Below, one piece after another: positions 43,826 to 55,440 of a stretch of 64,000 bases of DNA. Position 1 is the first letter of the stretch. Every line of letters begins with the position of its first letter. The translations under genes were made by a program, and so were the position numbers. The notes beneath the pieces are model-generated. The model had not been told where the DNA came from. It saw nothing but the letters and a program-made list of their open reading frames with translations, and did not search any database. Origin of the DNA: Chlamydoabsidia padenii (Eukaryota > Mucoromycota > Mucoromycetes > Mucorales > Cunninghamellaceae); contig JAIWND010000053.1 in the NCBI GenBank assembly GCA_025330725.1, forward strand, positions 1-64,000, given 5' to 3'.

Positions 43826-45082
43826 TTAAGCAAAAGCCCTAGCTTGTTGTTGTTGTTGATCAGCAGCAGTGTTGTATAAAGTCGATTTCATGGCACGGAC
43901 ATGACCCAAGAAGGTATCAAACAAGTATTCAGTATCTTGAGGTCCACCTTTTGCTTCAGGATGAAACTGTACAGAGAAGATTGGTTTGGATTCATGTTGG
44001 ATACCTTCATTCGACCCATCGTTGGCATTAACAAACATCTTTTTCCATCCCTTTGGCATCACCTTATCTTGAAGAGCATAACCATGGTTTTGAGAAGTGA
44101 TATAGCACAGACCAGTATCGACATGAAGAGCAGGTTGATTATGACCACGATTACCAAAAGGAAGCTTGTACACATCCAACCCAGCCGCCATACCCAAAAG
44201 CAAGTTACCCATACAGATACCAAAGATTGGCTTGTTCCAATGATCAATAGCAGTGCGCAAGTGTTGGACAGTGTCAGTACAGGTGACAGGACTACCGGGA
44301 CCATTAGAGATAAACAACCCATCGAATTCATCCTTGGCTTGGTTAACATCATAGTTCCAAGGCAAGACAGTGACTTGAGCCCCACGTTCAGTCAAACAGC
44401 GCAAGATATTTTGCTTGACACCACAATCGATAACGGCAATCTTGACATCACCTTGAGGATTATAGTGAAGAGGTACTTTGGTGGACACTTTGGCAACGAG
44501 GTTTTCAGTGTTGGGATCGGGGAAATTGGTGGCACAAGAAGCAGCAGCATCATCACCTACCGCCAGTTGAGCCAATGTAGAGCCTTGGTCACGTAAGAGT
44601 TGAGTGAGAGCACGAGTATCGACACCACTGATAGCGGGTACATTATGACGTTGACACCATTCACCCAGAGATTCCACCGCCGTCCAATGAGAGTAATGCG
44701 TGGCATAGTCATTCACGACAATACCTTGCACTTGGATCTTGTCGGATTCAAAGTACTTGGAGAGTCCGTATTGATCTTGAATTTGACCAGGTACACCATA
44801 GTTGCCGATAAGAGGTTGAGTAAAGACAAGGATTTGACCAGTATAGGAAGGATCCGTCATGGATTCAGGGTAGCCTACAAGAGAAGTTGTGAACACGGCT
44901 TCACCAAAAGCAGATTGTTGAGAACCAAAGGATTGTCCAGTGAAGGTTTGTCCGGATTTTAACTTGAGTGCCGCTGCAGTGGAGACGGAGCCAAGATTAG
45001 TAGCAAATCCACGGCGAAGAGCAAATGTCATTGGTTTTTGTTGAGTACGAAGAGTAGTGTGAATAGCTTGGAAGAAAGACAT
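43826..45082 (-). CDS. CPA1: Carbamoyl-phosphate synthase, arginine-specific, small (glutaminase) subunit
   Basis: Single exon, 418 aa. A mitochondrial-type leader (ALRRGFATN at residues 21-29) precedes the small-subunit N domain (FGEAVFTTSLVGYPESMTDP, QPLIGNYGVPG). The class I glutamine amidotransferase domain has GLFISNGPGSP, the nucleophile Cys in PIFGICMGNLLLGMAAG, NRGHNQPAL, ITSQNHGYAL and the catalytic His-Glu in FSVQFHPEAKGGP. It supplies ammonia to the large subunit for arginine synthesis. The spliced attenuator-peptide uORF 69 nt upstream supports the arginine-specific assignment. The usual His and Gln after the nucleophile (GHQ) are Asn and Leu here. Convergent with the velvet gene, 272 bp apart. 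Confidence 0.95.
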   Translation of the reverse strand: MSFFQAIHTTLRTQQKPMTFALRRGFATNLGSVSTAAALKLKSGQTFTGQSFGSQQSAFGEAVFTTSLVGYPESMTDPSYTGQILVFTQPLIGNYGVPGQIQDQYGLSKYFESDKIQVQGIVVNDYATHYSHWTAVESLGEWCQRHNVPAISGVDTRALTQLLRDQGSTLAQLAVGDDAAASCATNFPDPNTENLVAKVSTKVPLHYNPQGDVKIAVIDCGVKQNILRCLTERGAQVTVLPWNYDVNQAKDEFDGLFISNGPGSPVTCTDTVQHLRTAIDHWNKPIFGICMGNLLLGMAAGLDVYKLPFGNRGHNQPALHVDTGLCYITSQNHGYALQDKVMPKGWKKMFVNANDGSNEGIQHESKPIFSVQFHPEAKGGPQDTEYLFDTFLGHVRAMKSTLYNTAADQQQQQARAFA

Positions 45083-45151
45083 GATGTTGTATGTAGATTG
45101 GTTGTTGATAACTGTGTTGTATTTGGTGCAAAAGTTTGTTATAAAGTAGAT

Positions 45152-45299
45152 TTAGAAGCTGCCAGAAGATTTCCAGACTATTGTAAGAGAGGGAGAGATG
45201 AGTATCAAGTCATTTCACTTGTTCCATCATATCATACTTACGATGATCACAAATATAGTCAGAAGAGGTCTTTTCGTGTGCGTGAGCGTGAATGTACAT
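45152..45299 (-). CDS. Arginine attenuator peptide (AAP) uORF, spliced
   Basis: On the minus strand an ATG at 45299 opens MYIHAHAHEK followed by TSSDYICDHLWK and SSGSF, then TAA (27 aa). Exon A is 45242-45299; a GTAAGT...AATAG intron of 64 nt splits the codon after DH; exon B is 45152-45177. The core matches the known fungal AAP pattern T-S-Q-D-Y-x-S-D-H-x-W, including the Asp known to be essential in Neurospora arg-2; Gln and the second Ser are replaced. In Ascomycota this peptide stalls ribosomes when arginine is high and represses the CPA1/arg-2 coding frame. The same control is inferred here. Without splicing, the unspliced frame lacks the W-K end. Confidence 0.85.
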
Positions 45300-46305
45300 A
45301 AGCTAAAGACCTGTAGTCTATAGAGGATGTAACAGAAAAGTGGATGAGAGTAAAGAAGAAAGGAAAGAAAGAAAATCCCTCTCCCCCTTTTTTAAGAAGA
45401 AAAAAAAAAAAAAAAAAAGATCTGGATGACTCACGATGGACCAATATTTTCAAATTCCGCCATTGCATTTTGCATATCCATTACTGGTTAAATTTGGGAA
45501 ACCTTGGTTAAATATAAATGAAAAGCACTGATTTGAGCACCCTGATGTGAACCAATGGGAATGTCATGATGTTCCATTAAATACTTTTTGTTTGAGAAAT
45601 AAAAAAGCTATTTCGGTTCTACTATACCCAAATCAGGACACAACTCTCCCATCCAACTTGACAAAAAACAACTTTCTTTCCAGAGTAAAGCTCATTTTTT
45701 TCCAGCCCAGTTCCGAAACATAATCAAAATGGAAACTTCTGATTTCAAACCCCCCCCCATCAGGTTAATGATCAACAGTATTTGGGAAATTGTTATCCAT
45801 GTAGATATCCTCTTTACTTGGGTATCACAGATTTCCCCCATTGTGAATGATGATGTGATCTATTTGGCGTACGGTGTGATTCTTCCTTTTTTTGCATTAG
45901 TCGGAGCTGGGTTTGGAATCCCGATACCAATGTTAGGAACTAGTTGTTTGTACGTACACTATGGAAGAGAAACATAATTATATTGGAATGTGACCTTTGA
46001 TCCATTTGGTTCCTCCCCTTTCTTTTTACAACATTCAAAGTAATGATGACCAGCATTGGATATCCCTTTTATGACAATCTAGTTTTATCTCTAATGAATC
46101 TATCCTAGGAGGCAAGTTTCGATCATTGTCCTTCATACTGTAAACAGAATTCATGCAAAGTGCGAACTAATAAGTAGCGTCATTTTCCGTACAATGTCGG
46201 GTTTTCAATTTGTTAAAGAGTTAAACAAAAAAAAAAAAAAAAAAAGTTGGGTCGGGGAACTCCTCTCTCTCTCTCTTTCACTTATCTGTCACTTTTTCAT
46301 ATAAC
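45300..46305. other. Divergent region CPA1 / HDHD2
   Basis: The CPA1 leader and promoter occupy the left part, with an A/T tract at 45401-45419 and CAAATTCCGCC at 45451, near the dispersed motif. The 82-codon frame 45729-45977 has no recognisable product. An A run and (CT)n lie just before the HDHD2 start. Confidence 0.45.
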
Positions 46306-47550
46306 ATGGCGACTCAGGTGAAAGCTCTACTCATTGATCTCAGTGGAACAGTACACATTGACACAAAAGTCATTCCAGGAGCTGTTGAAGCCATTCAGCA
46401 ACTTCGTGCAAAGAACATTCCATTCAGGTAAAAGTGTAATCCCCAATGTCTCCACCATTTTTTTTTTTTTTTTTTTTTAATTGATCATACTTTCATTGTA
46501 GATTTGCAACCAATACAACCAAAGTATCGTCACGACAACTTGTGGAAAAACTCAACGGAATGAACTTTCAACTCAACACTCAAGATGTAAAGATAACAGT
46601 GTGTGTACCTTGGATGGAAACTAAAGCCTGCCTCTTTTTTTTTTTTTTTTTTTTGAATAGGTCTTCACCTCTCTCTCTGCCTGTCGTGATATGATCAAGG
46701 ACAAACAACTTCGGTAAATAAGAAAGAAATGATATAGGGACGGATGACTCATTTTTGTGTGTGTAGACCTTTACTGTTGATGGAAAAGGACGCGCTGGAA
46801 GAATTTGACGGTATTGACAAGGTGGATCCTAATGCGGTGATCATTGGTCTTGCTCCTTCAGAATTCCATTATGACAAGGTAGGATGATTCATTTTGTATT
46901 ACCTATTAACCCATTCACCTATTATAGATGAATGAAGCCTTTCGATTGATGATCAACAACAAGGATATCCCTTTGATTGCAGTCCATAAGGCTAGATACT
47001 TTGCCGACAAGGATGAACAACTCTCACTTGGTCCTGGTGGTTTTGTCTCTGGTAAAGTATACACATATAAAAGACAAACTTGATTCACCATTTATATATG
47101 TATAGCATTGGAATACGCAACTGGATCTACTGCTACTATTGTTGGAAAACCTACTCGTAGCTTCTTTGAACTGGCTTTAAAGCAATTGTAAGTAGATACA
47201 AAAAGTAAAGGGAGGAAGATCTTTATACTCACTCACCTTTTTTTTTTTTTTCTGCATGAATCTTTATAGAGGATATCAAGACTCACCTGGAAATGTGGCG
47301 ATCATTGGTGATGATGTCAATAGTGATCTAGGTGATGGTGCTGAAGAATTGGGTCTGCATAGATTTTTAGGCAAGCCAACATTCAAACTTGGCAATCCTT
47401 TTTGACTCATGTTTTATTTACATAGTGCGAACGGGAAAATACCGCTCAGGGGATGAAACCAAGCTCCGTGGTGAAAACACCAAAGTCTTTGATTCCGTGG
47501 TTGATGCTATCCATTATATCATATCCTCCAACTCTGGTGGTGGTTTATAA
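46306..47550 (+). CDS. HDHD2: HAD-superfamily hydrolase, HDHD2-like
   Basis: Eight exons (46306-46427, 46502-46586, 46661-46713, 46767-46878, 46928-47051, 47106-47187, 47270-47370, 47426-47550) give 267 aa. HAD motif I is [12 protein letters not shown] (nucleophile Asp; Ser in place of the second Asp, as in HDHD2), motif [11 protein letters not shown], motif III Lys in [11 protein letters not shown], motif [20 protein letters not shown]. Also [20 protein letters not shown] and [20 protein letters not shown], characteristic of HDHD2. A cytosolic phosphatase-like enzyme of uncertain substrate. Intron 7 is GC-AG. Confidence 0.92.
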
Positions 47551-47771
47551 TACTTTGTAGTCATAGTTCCCCTCCCCATTATTGTGTGCCTAATTTGGTC
47601 TTAATAGGAGCACTCTTCAAAAAAAAAAAAAAAAGTCATAAATTGACTGTTGCACCAAAAATTCCCATTTATCACATTCTTTTCTTCCTTTACACCCATA
47701 CCCTTTTTTTTTTTTTTGTCCTATTAATATACTATTACTTATACTCCTCTTATATCATACATCTCCTATTT

Positions 47772-50700
47772 ATGTCATCACGCAATACTAGTCCTCATGA
47801 CAATCCTACTGATATATCGTCTGACTTGCGGTCTGGCACTCGAATTCAAGTACAAGGCAAAATTGGGACTATCCGTTACGTTGGCACCACTAGCTTCCAA
47901 ACTGGCAAATGGATTGGTATTGAACTAGATGAACCTGCTGGAAAAAATAGTGGTGTGGTGCAAGGTAAACGTTACTTTGATTGTCGAACCAACCATGGTG
48001 TCTTTGTCCGTCCTAGTCAAGTCAAGGTCCTTCCACCTTCCTCTACGCCCTTGTCTCGAACTGGTAGCGAAGTAAGTCCACAACAACAAAATACAATACG
48101 TTATCATGTTAATCATACCGCTTGGTTTTTTTACTCTAGGATGACCATTCTTCACGGTCAGGCCGTAGCTCGACCGATTCTTATTCACGATTCGCCCCAG
48201 ACACCAACTTGGCACGAACATCACAACAACCTCCTTCACCTTCGTCCACTTTACTTCCCTCAAGACTCTCATCTCCTCGACGTGTTCAACAACGATCGAA
48301 CACTGGATCACCTACTATACCACGAGCAATCACACCCACAGCAAGTCTCACCACTGGTCCAGCACAGGGTCGACGAAGTTTGATCCACACCAGCAAAGCA
48401 CCAACAACAAGGGCACGATCTGGAACACAAGGCTCAATACCAAGGGATACAAAGGAACTTCGACAAGCTCAACTACAAAAGTTACGATTATCACAGCAAC
48501 AAACCCGTTACCAACAACCAGCAGCACAGGATGATGATGATCTTAAAGTGATACATTGGCAACAGCAGCAACAGCAACAGGATAATGACGATAACGATGA
48601 TGATGATTATAATCACGATAATAGTGGTGAACCAATGTCTCGATCGAATTCCTCCAACTCTGAATCTGTGGATAATCATCATCAACAGCAACAGGTTCCG
48701 GAACCACCACCACAATCACTCACGGTCACCAGGAATACAACGGCTCGCGTTTATGGTGCTCTAGATACCTCTATGCCAATGAGTAAATCGGAACAGGTAA
48801 AACATTATATACACACATATACATGAAACATGTTGTGGATATTGATCAATTCGTACCTTTTATTGTAGATGATACCATTAAAGGATTACGAAGAACTCCG
48901 ACTCAAATTGAAAATCTTGGAATCCAAACGACAAGAAGATCGCGAAAGGTACCGAGAACATGAAAAGATCAAGGAAGAAGCAGAACAATTTTTAACCCTA
49001 CGCAATAAACTACAAGGTAAATGCATTATATAATCATTCAAATCACTAACATCTTTTATATGTATATAGACAAGGTGGCCGAATTACAAAAGGAATTGCG
49101 CGAAACAAAAAAGGAAAGCAAGGAAAACGATGCGGACCGAGAATCATTCGAATTCAAGTATAATGATGTATTGGAATCTTTGGAAATGATGACTCTCGAC
49201 AAGGAAGTGGCGGAAGAACGGGCGGAGAACTTGCAACAAGAAGTCAACGTACTCAAGGACAAATTGGAGGAAATCAATGTGGATTTGGATATTTTAAGAA
49301 AAGATGCAGGTAAAATGTTTGGATTCTCTTGTATTGTGACGGGATCATAAGCTAACTCCTTTTTTTTTTTTTGGTTGCAGATATTCTTAACAGGGCTCCA
49401 CAAAACAATGGTGATGAAAAAACACCTTTGGAAGTGATTCAACTGGAACGACACAATGAACGATTAAAGGATGCTCTTTTAAGGTAAAATGTTACATGGG
49501 TTTGAGAAATCTAAACTAACTGATCTTTACTTTTTTGGTGGTGGGGGGGTGATAGATTACGTGATGCTGCTGCTGAACATGAATCTGATTTGAATCGGAA
49601 AATTAAGGACTTGGAACGTGAAAACCATGAACTGGGGGAAATCAAATGTAAGTCTAGGAACATAAACTTGGTGATCATTAAAGGCTAACCTCTCTTTAGT
49701 ACAATATGCACGAACCAAAGAAAAGTTGGAGCTCTCCGATAGTCAAAATGAACACCTCAAGCAAAGATTGGATGATGCTCTTGGTGCTGAACATTTGGTG
49801 GAACAATTGGCCGAAAAGAACTTGAATCTCACTGAAAAATTGGAAGAACTTCACTCGGCTGTGGATGATTTGGAGGCATTAAAGGAATTGGCTGATGAAC
49901 TAGAAGAAAATCATTTGGAAACTGAAAAACAGCTACAGGCTGAAATTGGTAAGGTTACAAATATAAAAAAGCAAGCTATATAACCCTTGTCTAACTGATT
50001 TTTATGTGTAGATCATCGGGATATGCTTTTACGTGAACAACTGGAACGGATTCGCTCAATGGAAGAAACTAGTGCGGATTATGAATCAACGATCCAGCAA
50101 TTCCGGGAACTCGTGGTGCATCTGCAAAGGTAATAGAAACCTCTCTAAAGAAGAAAAAGATTGATAAACTAACTATCTGTTCTATTTTTTTTTTTTTAGT
50201 GACCTGGAAAGATTACGGCATAAAGAAGAAAGCCAACAATCGGAACGACAAGATCTTAGTAGCCAATCTCAAGCTATGATGTCTTTGAATATGCAACTAC
50301 AATCAACTGTTATGAAGGCACAAGCAAAAGCAATTGATTTGGAACTCCGTAAACTAGATGCCATGCAAGCAACGGATAGACTCGCTTATATTCAGGTAAC
50401 AAGCATATATAATTAAAAGATATTGTTTTGATTTCATCAAACTCTTTTTTGATATATGTAGCCCTATCTTCCGGATGCCTTCTTTAAAACAGAAAATGAT
50501 GCCATATCATGCTTCCTCTTATTTAAACGCCTTGTATTCAAGTCCGAACTCATCATCAAGCACCTTGATCAAAACCATCCTATCAGTGAAAAGATCATGG
50601 ATACTGTCACCGAAGGATTGGTGTCTGTTTGCGAAGTAAGTAAAAAGACTTGATGTTTGGGACGCAATTGACTATTTTTTTTTTTTTTTTTGTCATGCTA

Positions 50701-53089
50701 GCTTCGTCAACGTGCTGGATGGCTGGGTGATGTTGCCAAACGATTTGTAACCTTTATCAAACATTGTAAACCGGAAACTTTCACAAAAATGGGTCAGGTG
50801 TATCATGATCTCATGGGAACAGAACGAAGGTAGGTGGACGTGATTTGAAATTTGGGGGGGGGGCGGACTCGATAACCAATTCTTTCACACTTACTTTTGA
50901 TTAGGTTGAATGGTATTGTTGAATTACTTCGAACAGATGAACTCAATGAAACTGAGTGTATTGTGGAACTACAAAGGTAAGCTATTAAAATAAAAAAAGT
51001 GGAGTGACAAGTATGATGAGGCTAACCTTATGTATCTATCTCTAGGATGATTGCTCAACTAGAACACTTGACTGAAGTTTACTTGGTTCCTAATGAATCC
51101 TCCAACCATGTTGATCAATTCTTTGGCTTGACAAGGGCACTCGACTTTAATGCGGATAGGATGACTGTTGAATTCACGTTTGTCAGACAAGCCGTGGAGA
51201 ATGCAGCCAAAAACGATGGTAAGTACATTTTAATAATAATAATAAAATGCCATGAATCTCAATAACTCATATGCACATTGTTTTGATAGGTATCAAGATT
51301 GCAGAAGGAATCGAACGTTTGGAATATGACTATTTGGAACCATTGTCTCGTCTCATTGTGCAAAGCAAGAACAGCAAGATCATGGCAAGGTAACCCCTTT
51401 GTAACTCATTCCCAAAAACTAATACACATTACAATATAGGAAACTTTTACGACAATTAGAAGACTTGACAGAACAAGCACTCGCACCCAAGGTGGAACAT
51501 CTGCATCGCTTCAAGACACTGTATGCAATCAGCTCCAAAATCAGTAGATTCTGTTTCGAGGTAACAACAACAACAAAAAAAACATCATACCTTCCCCCTT
51601 CGTTACCTAATCATTGTTCTTCTATTAGACTTACAAACAAATTGCTGCTTATGTGGATACCAAACGTGGAAGCAAAGAAGAAATTAGTCTCAAGATCATT
51701 CAACAAATTGTCTACAACAAGGCCGACGAAATCTTGGAAATCGCAGAAAGTACCATGTGGGAAGGCTCTCTTAATACTTTGAAATCACTCACCAACGAAC
51801 TCTCGAATACGTTTAGTCGTGTGGATAATGACAACAAGATGGATAAAAGTAAGACAAAAGTTAATTTAAAAAAGACGTCAGGACTAACCTTTGAACTCTC
51901 TCTCTCTCTCTCTTTTAATAGTTGTTACTGGTACTGCTCCTTGGACTCAACGTGCATCTGACATGAAGGCTGAAGTGGTGGTGGATCATGACAAGGATCG
52001 AAAGTTACAACAACATGCCGACGAAATTCTGAAATTAATCAAGGATATCAAGATGAAAGTAAGATCCTCTCCACTATTATAAAAAGAAAGGAAAAATTTA
52101 CTAAAATGTGTGTTTTTTAAAGGATCTGTCACTTCAAGAAGCTGCAGTCAAGGTGGAACTATTAGAAAAACGTATGGAAACAGCCAAGAAACAAGCAGAA
52201 CAAATCGTTATCCTGGAAGAAAACTTGCAAAAGTCTCAATCTCAAGAACAAATGTACTCGGAAGCCATGGAGAACTTGCAGGCGGAATATGACTCTTTGG
52301 AACGCGAAAACGGCCAACTTAAAAAGGCAATGTCTGTCAAGGAAGAAGCCAGTCAATCCACGGTGTCTCATGCTGCCTCGAAAACGCCGGACTTTGAAAA
52401 ATCTGAAGTGCATGAATCGATGGAAGCGGTACCTTCTGGCAATATAGCAACAATGAATCAACAGGTAAAGATCTTTTACGTAACAAAAAAAGTGTATTAA
52501 CCTGGTCATCATCTTTGTAGATGGAATCTTTGAAATCAGCCATTCGATACCTGCGCGCAGAAAACACTCACCTTAAATCATGCGACCTGGCCCGATCATT
52601 ACAAATCGATCATTTCCAATCCAAAGAACACAAGGAAAAAGATGACAATGTACGCTCACAAATCCGATCTTATGCCTCCGAATCCCAAGCGCTACTCAAG
52701 GAAATCCGAATGGCAAGTGCATCACCCACCCTGGTCTCTCTCTCTCCTGATCATCGAAACGGCAAATGGCAACGACGTAAACATACCGTTGGTTATCAGT
52801 ATCAAACTCAACAATCCGTATTACATACTCTGAAACAACGTAGTGAATCTCTACGGGCGAAAATGAATAAACTACAACAAGATGATCCTCGTCAACAGTG
52901 GACAGTGGATAATAGCAAGGTAAAAAGAAAAGGATAAAATAAAAAAAAGGAGTGGAGACTTATTTTTTTTTTTTTTTTTTTGGATAGAATTCAACTGGTC
53001 TGATGAAATCTTTGGTCAAGATTCAACTTCCGCGCTGGACCGCCTCTACCCAATCTCGCCATTGTATCCAATTCCAAAGCTTTACATAA
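47772..53089 (+). CDS. DCTN1: Dynactin subunit p150-Glued
   Basis: Twenty exons spanning 5.3 kb sum to 1356 aa (exons begin at 47772, 48140, 48869, 49070, 49381, 49556, 49700, 50012, 50200, 50462, 50702, 50905, 51046, 51290, 51440, 51629, 51922, 52123, 52521 and 52988). The N-terminal CAP-Gly domain shows VGTTSFQTGKWIGIELDEPA, GKNSGVVQGKRYFDC and HGVFVRPSQVKV; the usual GKNDG is GKNSG. A basic Ser/Pro/Arg and poly-Gln/Asp linker follows (residues about 100-320), then a long coiled coil (IPLKDYEELRLKLKILESKR onward) and the dynactin domain (YLPDAFFKTENDAISCFLLF). It links dynein to microtubules and cargo. Longer than budding-yeast Nip100, similar to animal and filamentous-fungal p150. Confidence 0.93.
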
Positions 53090-53712
53090 TTCGAACGTAT
53101 ACATACTCTTTTTATCCATTGATTTTATTTTTCACTTTGTTAGTATAGAAAACTTGCTTATGGTTTGTTTGTTTTAATAATGTAATAAAAACCCTCTATT
53201 TGGCTTTTGATTGGTATTATCCATCATTCTCGGTCTTGAATTAATTGATATCATAATAAAAACCCCTCTTTGTTTTATATTATCCTTGTAGCGTTACATG
53301 TATTATATTAATCGCCCTTGTAATGACTTTGGATGCTGTCAGCATGAATGGAGGCGCTGATCGGGATTTGAAATTGAAACGACGCATGATTTCTTTTTCA
53401 CTTTGTACCTGAAAGTGTTAAAATCTAGTTGTCGGCATAAACCATAAGCATGGTGTTTAATGTAGGATCTGATCAGTTATGCCATGTTACATTAGACAAG
53501 ACCCAATAGTTCCCTACTCGTTACAAGAAAGAGTAAAGAAGGAAAAAAAAAAAAAACAGGAGACCACCCCACATTTAACAAAACCTATTTTTTAAGTCGA
53601 GACAAATGGATTTATATTTATTTAAAGGGTGAGAAGTATTCTACAAACTATGGTAAGATGATATGGAGAGAATAAACAATGGAGAGAGAGGTAAAAAACA
53701 AAAGAGTATAAA
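53090..53712. other. Convergent 3' flanks of dynactin and SerRS
   Basis: AATAAAAACCC occurs twice (about 53183 and 53252), likely polyadenylation signals. TCGGGATTTGAAATTG at 53361 is a reverse AAATCCCG motif, again away from any promoter. No gene seen. Confidence 0.5.
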
Positions 53713-55173
53713 TTATTTCTTGGCGGCAGGAGCAGGCTTGCTATAAGGAATAAAGGTACGACCATCCATGTAAGGCACCAAAGGAGGAGGGACTTCAAAA
53801 CCGTCTTCACGTTGCCAGGTTTCCAAAAGACCACAGATAGCACGTTCAGTAGCACATAAAGTCGAGTTCAAGCAGTGGACATACTTCTTTTCGCGATCAG
53901 ACATCTTCTTGATACCACAACGGATTTCCAAATTACGGGATTGGTAATCAGTACAGTTGGAGCAAGACACCAATTCCTTGTATTCACCTTGATAAGGGAA
54001 CCAGGCTTCCAGATCGTATTTCTTGGCGGCAGCATTGTTGAGAGCACCCGAGACGATCGACACCACACGGTAAGACAAACCCAAAGATTTGAAAAACTCT
54101 TCTGATGCCCCGATCATGTCGTCAAACATTTCCCAAGACTTTTCAGGATCAGTCAAGACGAATTGTTCAATCTTTTCAAATTGATGGACGCGGAAGATCC
54201 CCCACGTGTCCTTGCCATGCGCACCAGCTTCTTTACGGAAACAGGTAGAGTAACCAGCATACTTGAGAGGCAATTGTTCAGAGGGCTTTTCGAACCATTC
54301 ACCAGCATGGAAAGCAGAGATGGGTTGTTCCGAAGTGGCAATCAAGTACTTGTCATCACCATCCCCTGTCACCTTGTAGAGTTCTTCGTCGAATTGGGAC
54401 AATTGTGCAGTCTTGGCCATCATTTCCTTGCGCATAAAGAAGGGAGTCATGAGTTTCTTGTAGCCGCGTCGAGCGAGGAAGGAGAGACCATAGTTGATCA
54501 TGGCCAAGTTCAAGTCCACACCCACTCCAGTTAAAAAGTATCCACGATGACCAGCAATATTCGCACCACGTTCTTGATCATAACCATCCAAGCGAGACAA
54601 GACTTCGTGATGAGACAAAATGTCGGTCTTCTTGACAGGTTCCACATCGTTATGGTTGTAGGTTCGGATAACTTCGTTGTTGTCCTAGAGAAAGAAAGAA
54701 AGAAAGAAAAAAAAAAAAAAAAAAAAAAAAGTGTTTCAGTTAGATGATGTTCCATTAACCAGGCACCCATCCCCTTCTTCTTCTTCTTCTTCTTCTTGGT
54801 AACTTACTTCGTTCATAGAGGTAGGTACAGAGGAGTGTACAATGTTTCCGAGGGTAGCAAGCTTATCCTTCCAGGTAGTTTCTTCTTCCTTGGCTTCAGC
54901 AATCAAAGCATCCTTTTCCTTTTGAAGTTGTCCTTTTTTGGCCACCAATTCAGAAGCATCTTCCTTTGCCTTGTACTTTTTGCCGATTTCCTTTTGCACC
55001 GCGTTAATTTCCTTGTTCTTTTGGTCGCTGTTGAATTGTGTCTTGACCCATTGTTTGTAAATCGTAATAATTTCGTCCACGATTTCTACAGAGTCACCAC
55101 GTCGTCGTTGAGATTCCTTGACAGCTTCAGGATTGCCACCACGATCTTCAAGTAACAAGTTGATATCAAGCAT
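53713..55173 (-). CDS. SES1: Cytosolic seryl-tRNA synthetase
   Basis: Two exons (54808-55173, 53713-54684) give 445 aa. The N-terminal coiled-coil arm ([20 protein letters not shown]) binds tRNA. Class II core: motif 1 region [20 protein letters not shown], the [15 protein letters not shown] segment, motif 2 [20 protein letters not shown] with [11 protein letters not shown], and motif 3 around [20 protein letters not shown]. It ends in a short Lys/Pro tail [11 protein letters not shown] as in eukaryotic cytosolic enzymes. No mitochondrial leader. The single intron carries an AAAG/A tract and a (CTT)n run. Confidence 0.95.
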
Positions 55174-55440
55174 GTTTAGTAAATTTTTAGAATAGAGTGT
55201 AAAATAAGAAAAGAAAAAAGGGATCGAAAAAACAAAAAACTTTTTTTTTTATTTCAATCCGCAAGGTCACATGCGGAGACTGAATCACTTTGACTCACTC
55301 CCCGTTCGACTATGCGACAAGGCAAGACCACTATTGTAGATAAAAGACTGCCATATGAATAATACATGAATAGATTTTATTTAGTTATAACATAATAAAC
55401 AATATAAAGTAATTCTACAGCTAAAAAAAAAAAAAAAAAA
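55174..55440. other. SerRS promoter and spacer
   Basis: Pyrimidine/A-rich; ATTTCAATCCGCAAGG at about 55250 is a variant of the dispersed motif. An A18 run at 55423-55440. Confidence 0.4.

Noticed and set aside
43901..44596. 231-codon plus-strand open frame
   Set aside because: Lies exactly antisense to CPA1, whose motifs are unmistakable; the frame is a shadow of its codon use.
47586..47771. Upstream in-frame Met for dynactin
   Set aside because: Adds poly-Lys/Phe from A and T tracts; the CAP-Gly domain starts properly after the Met at 47772.
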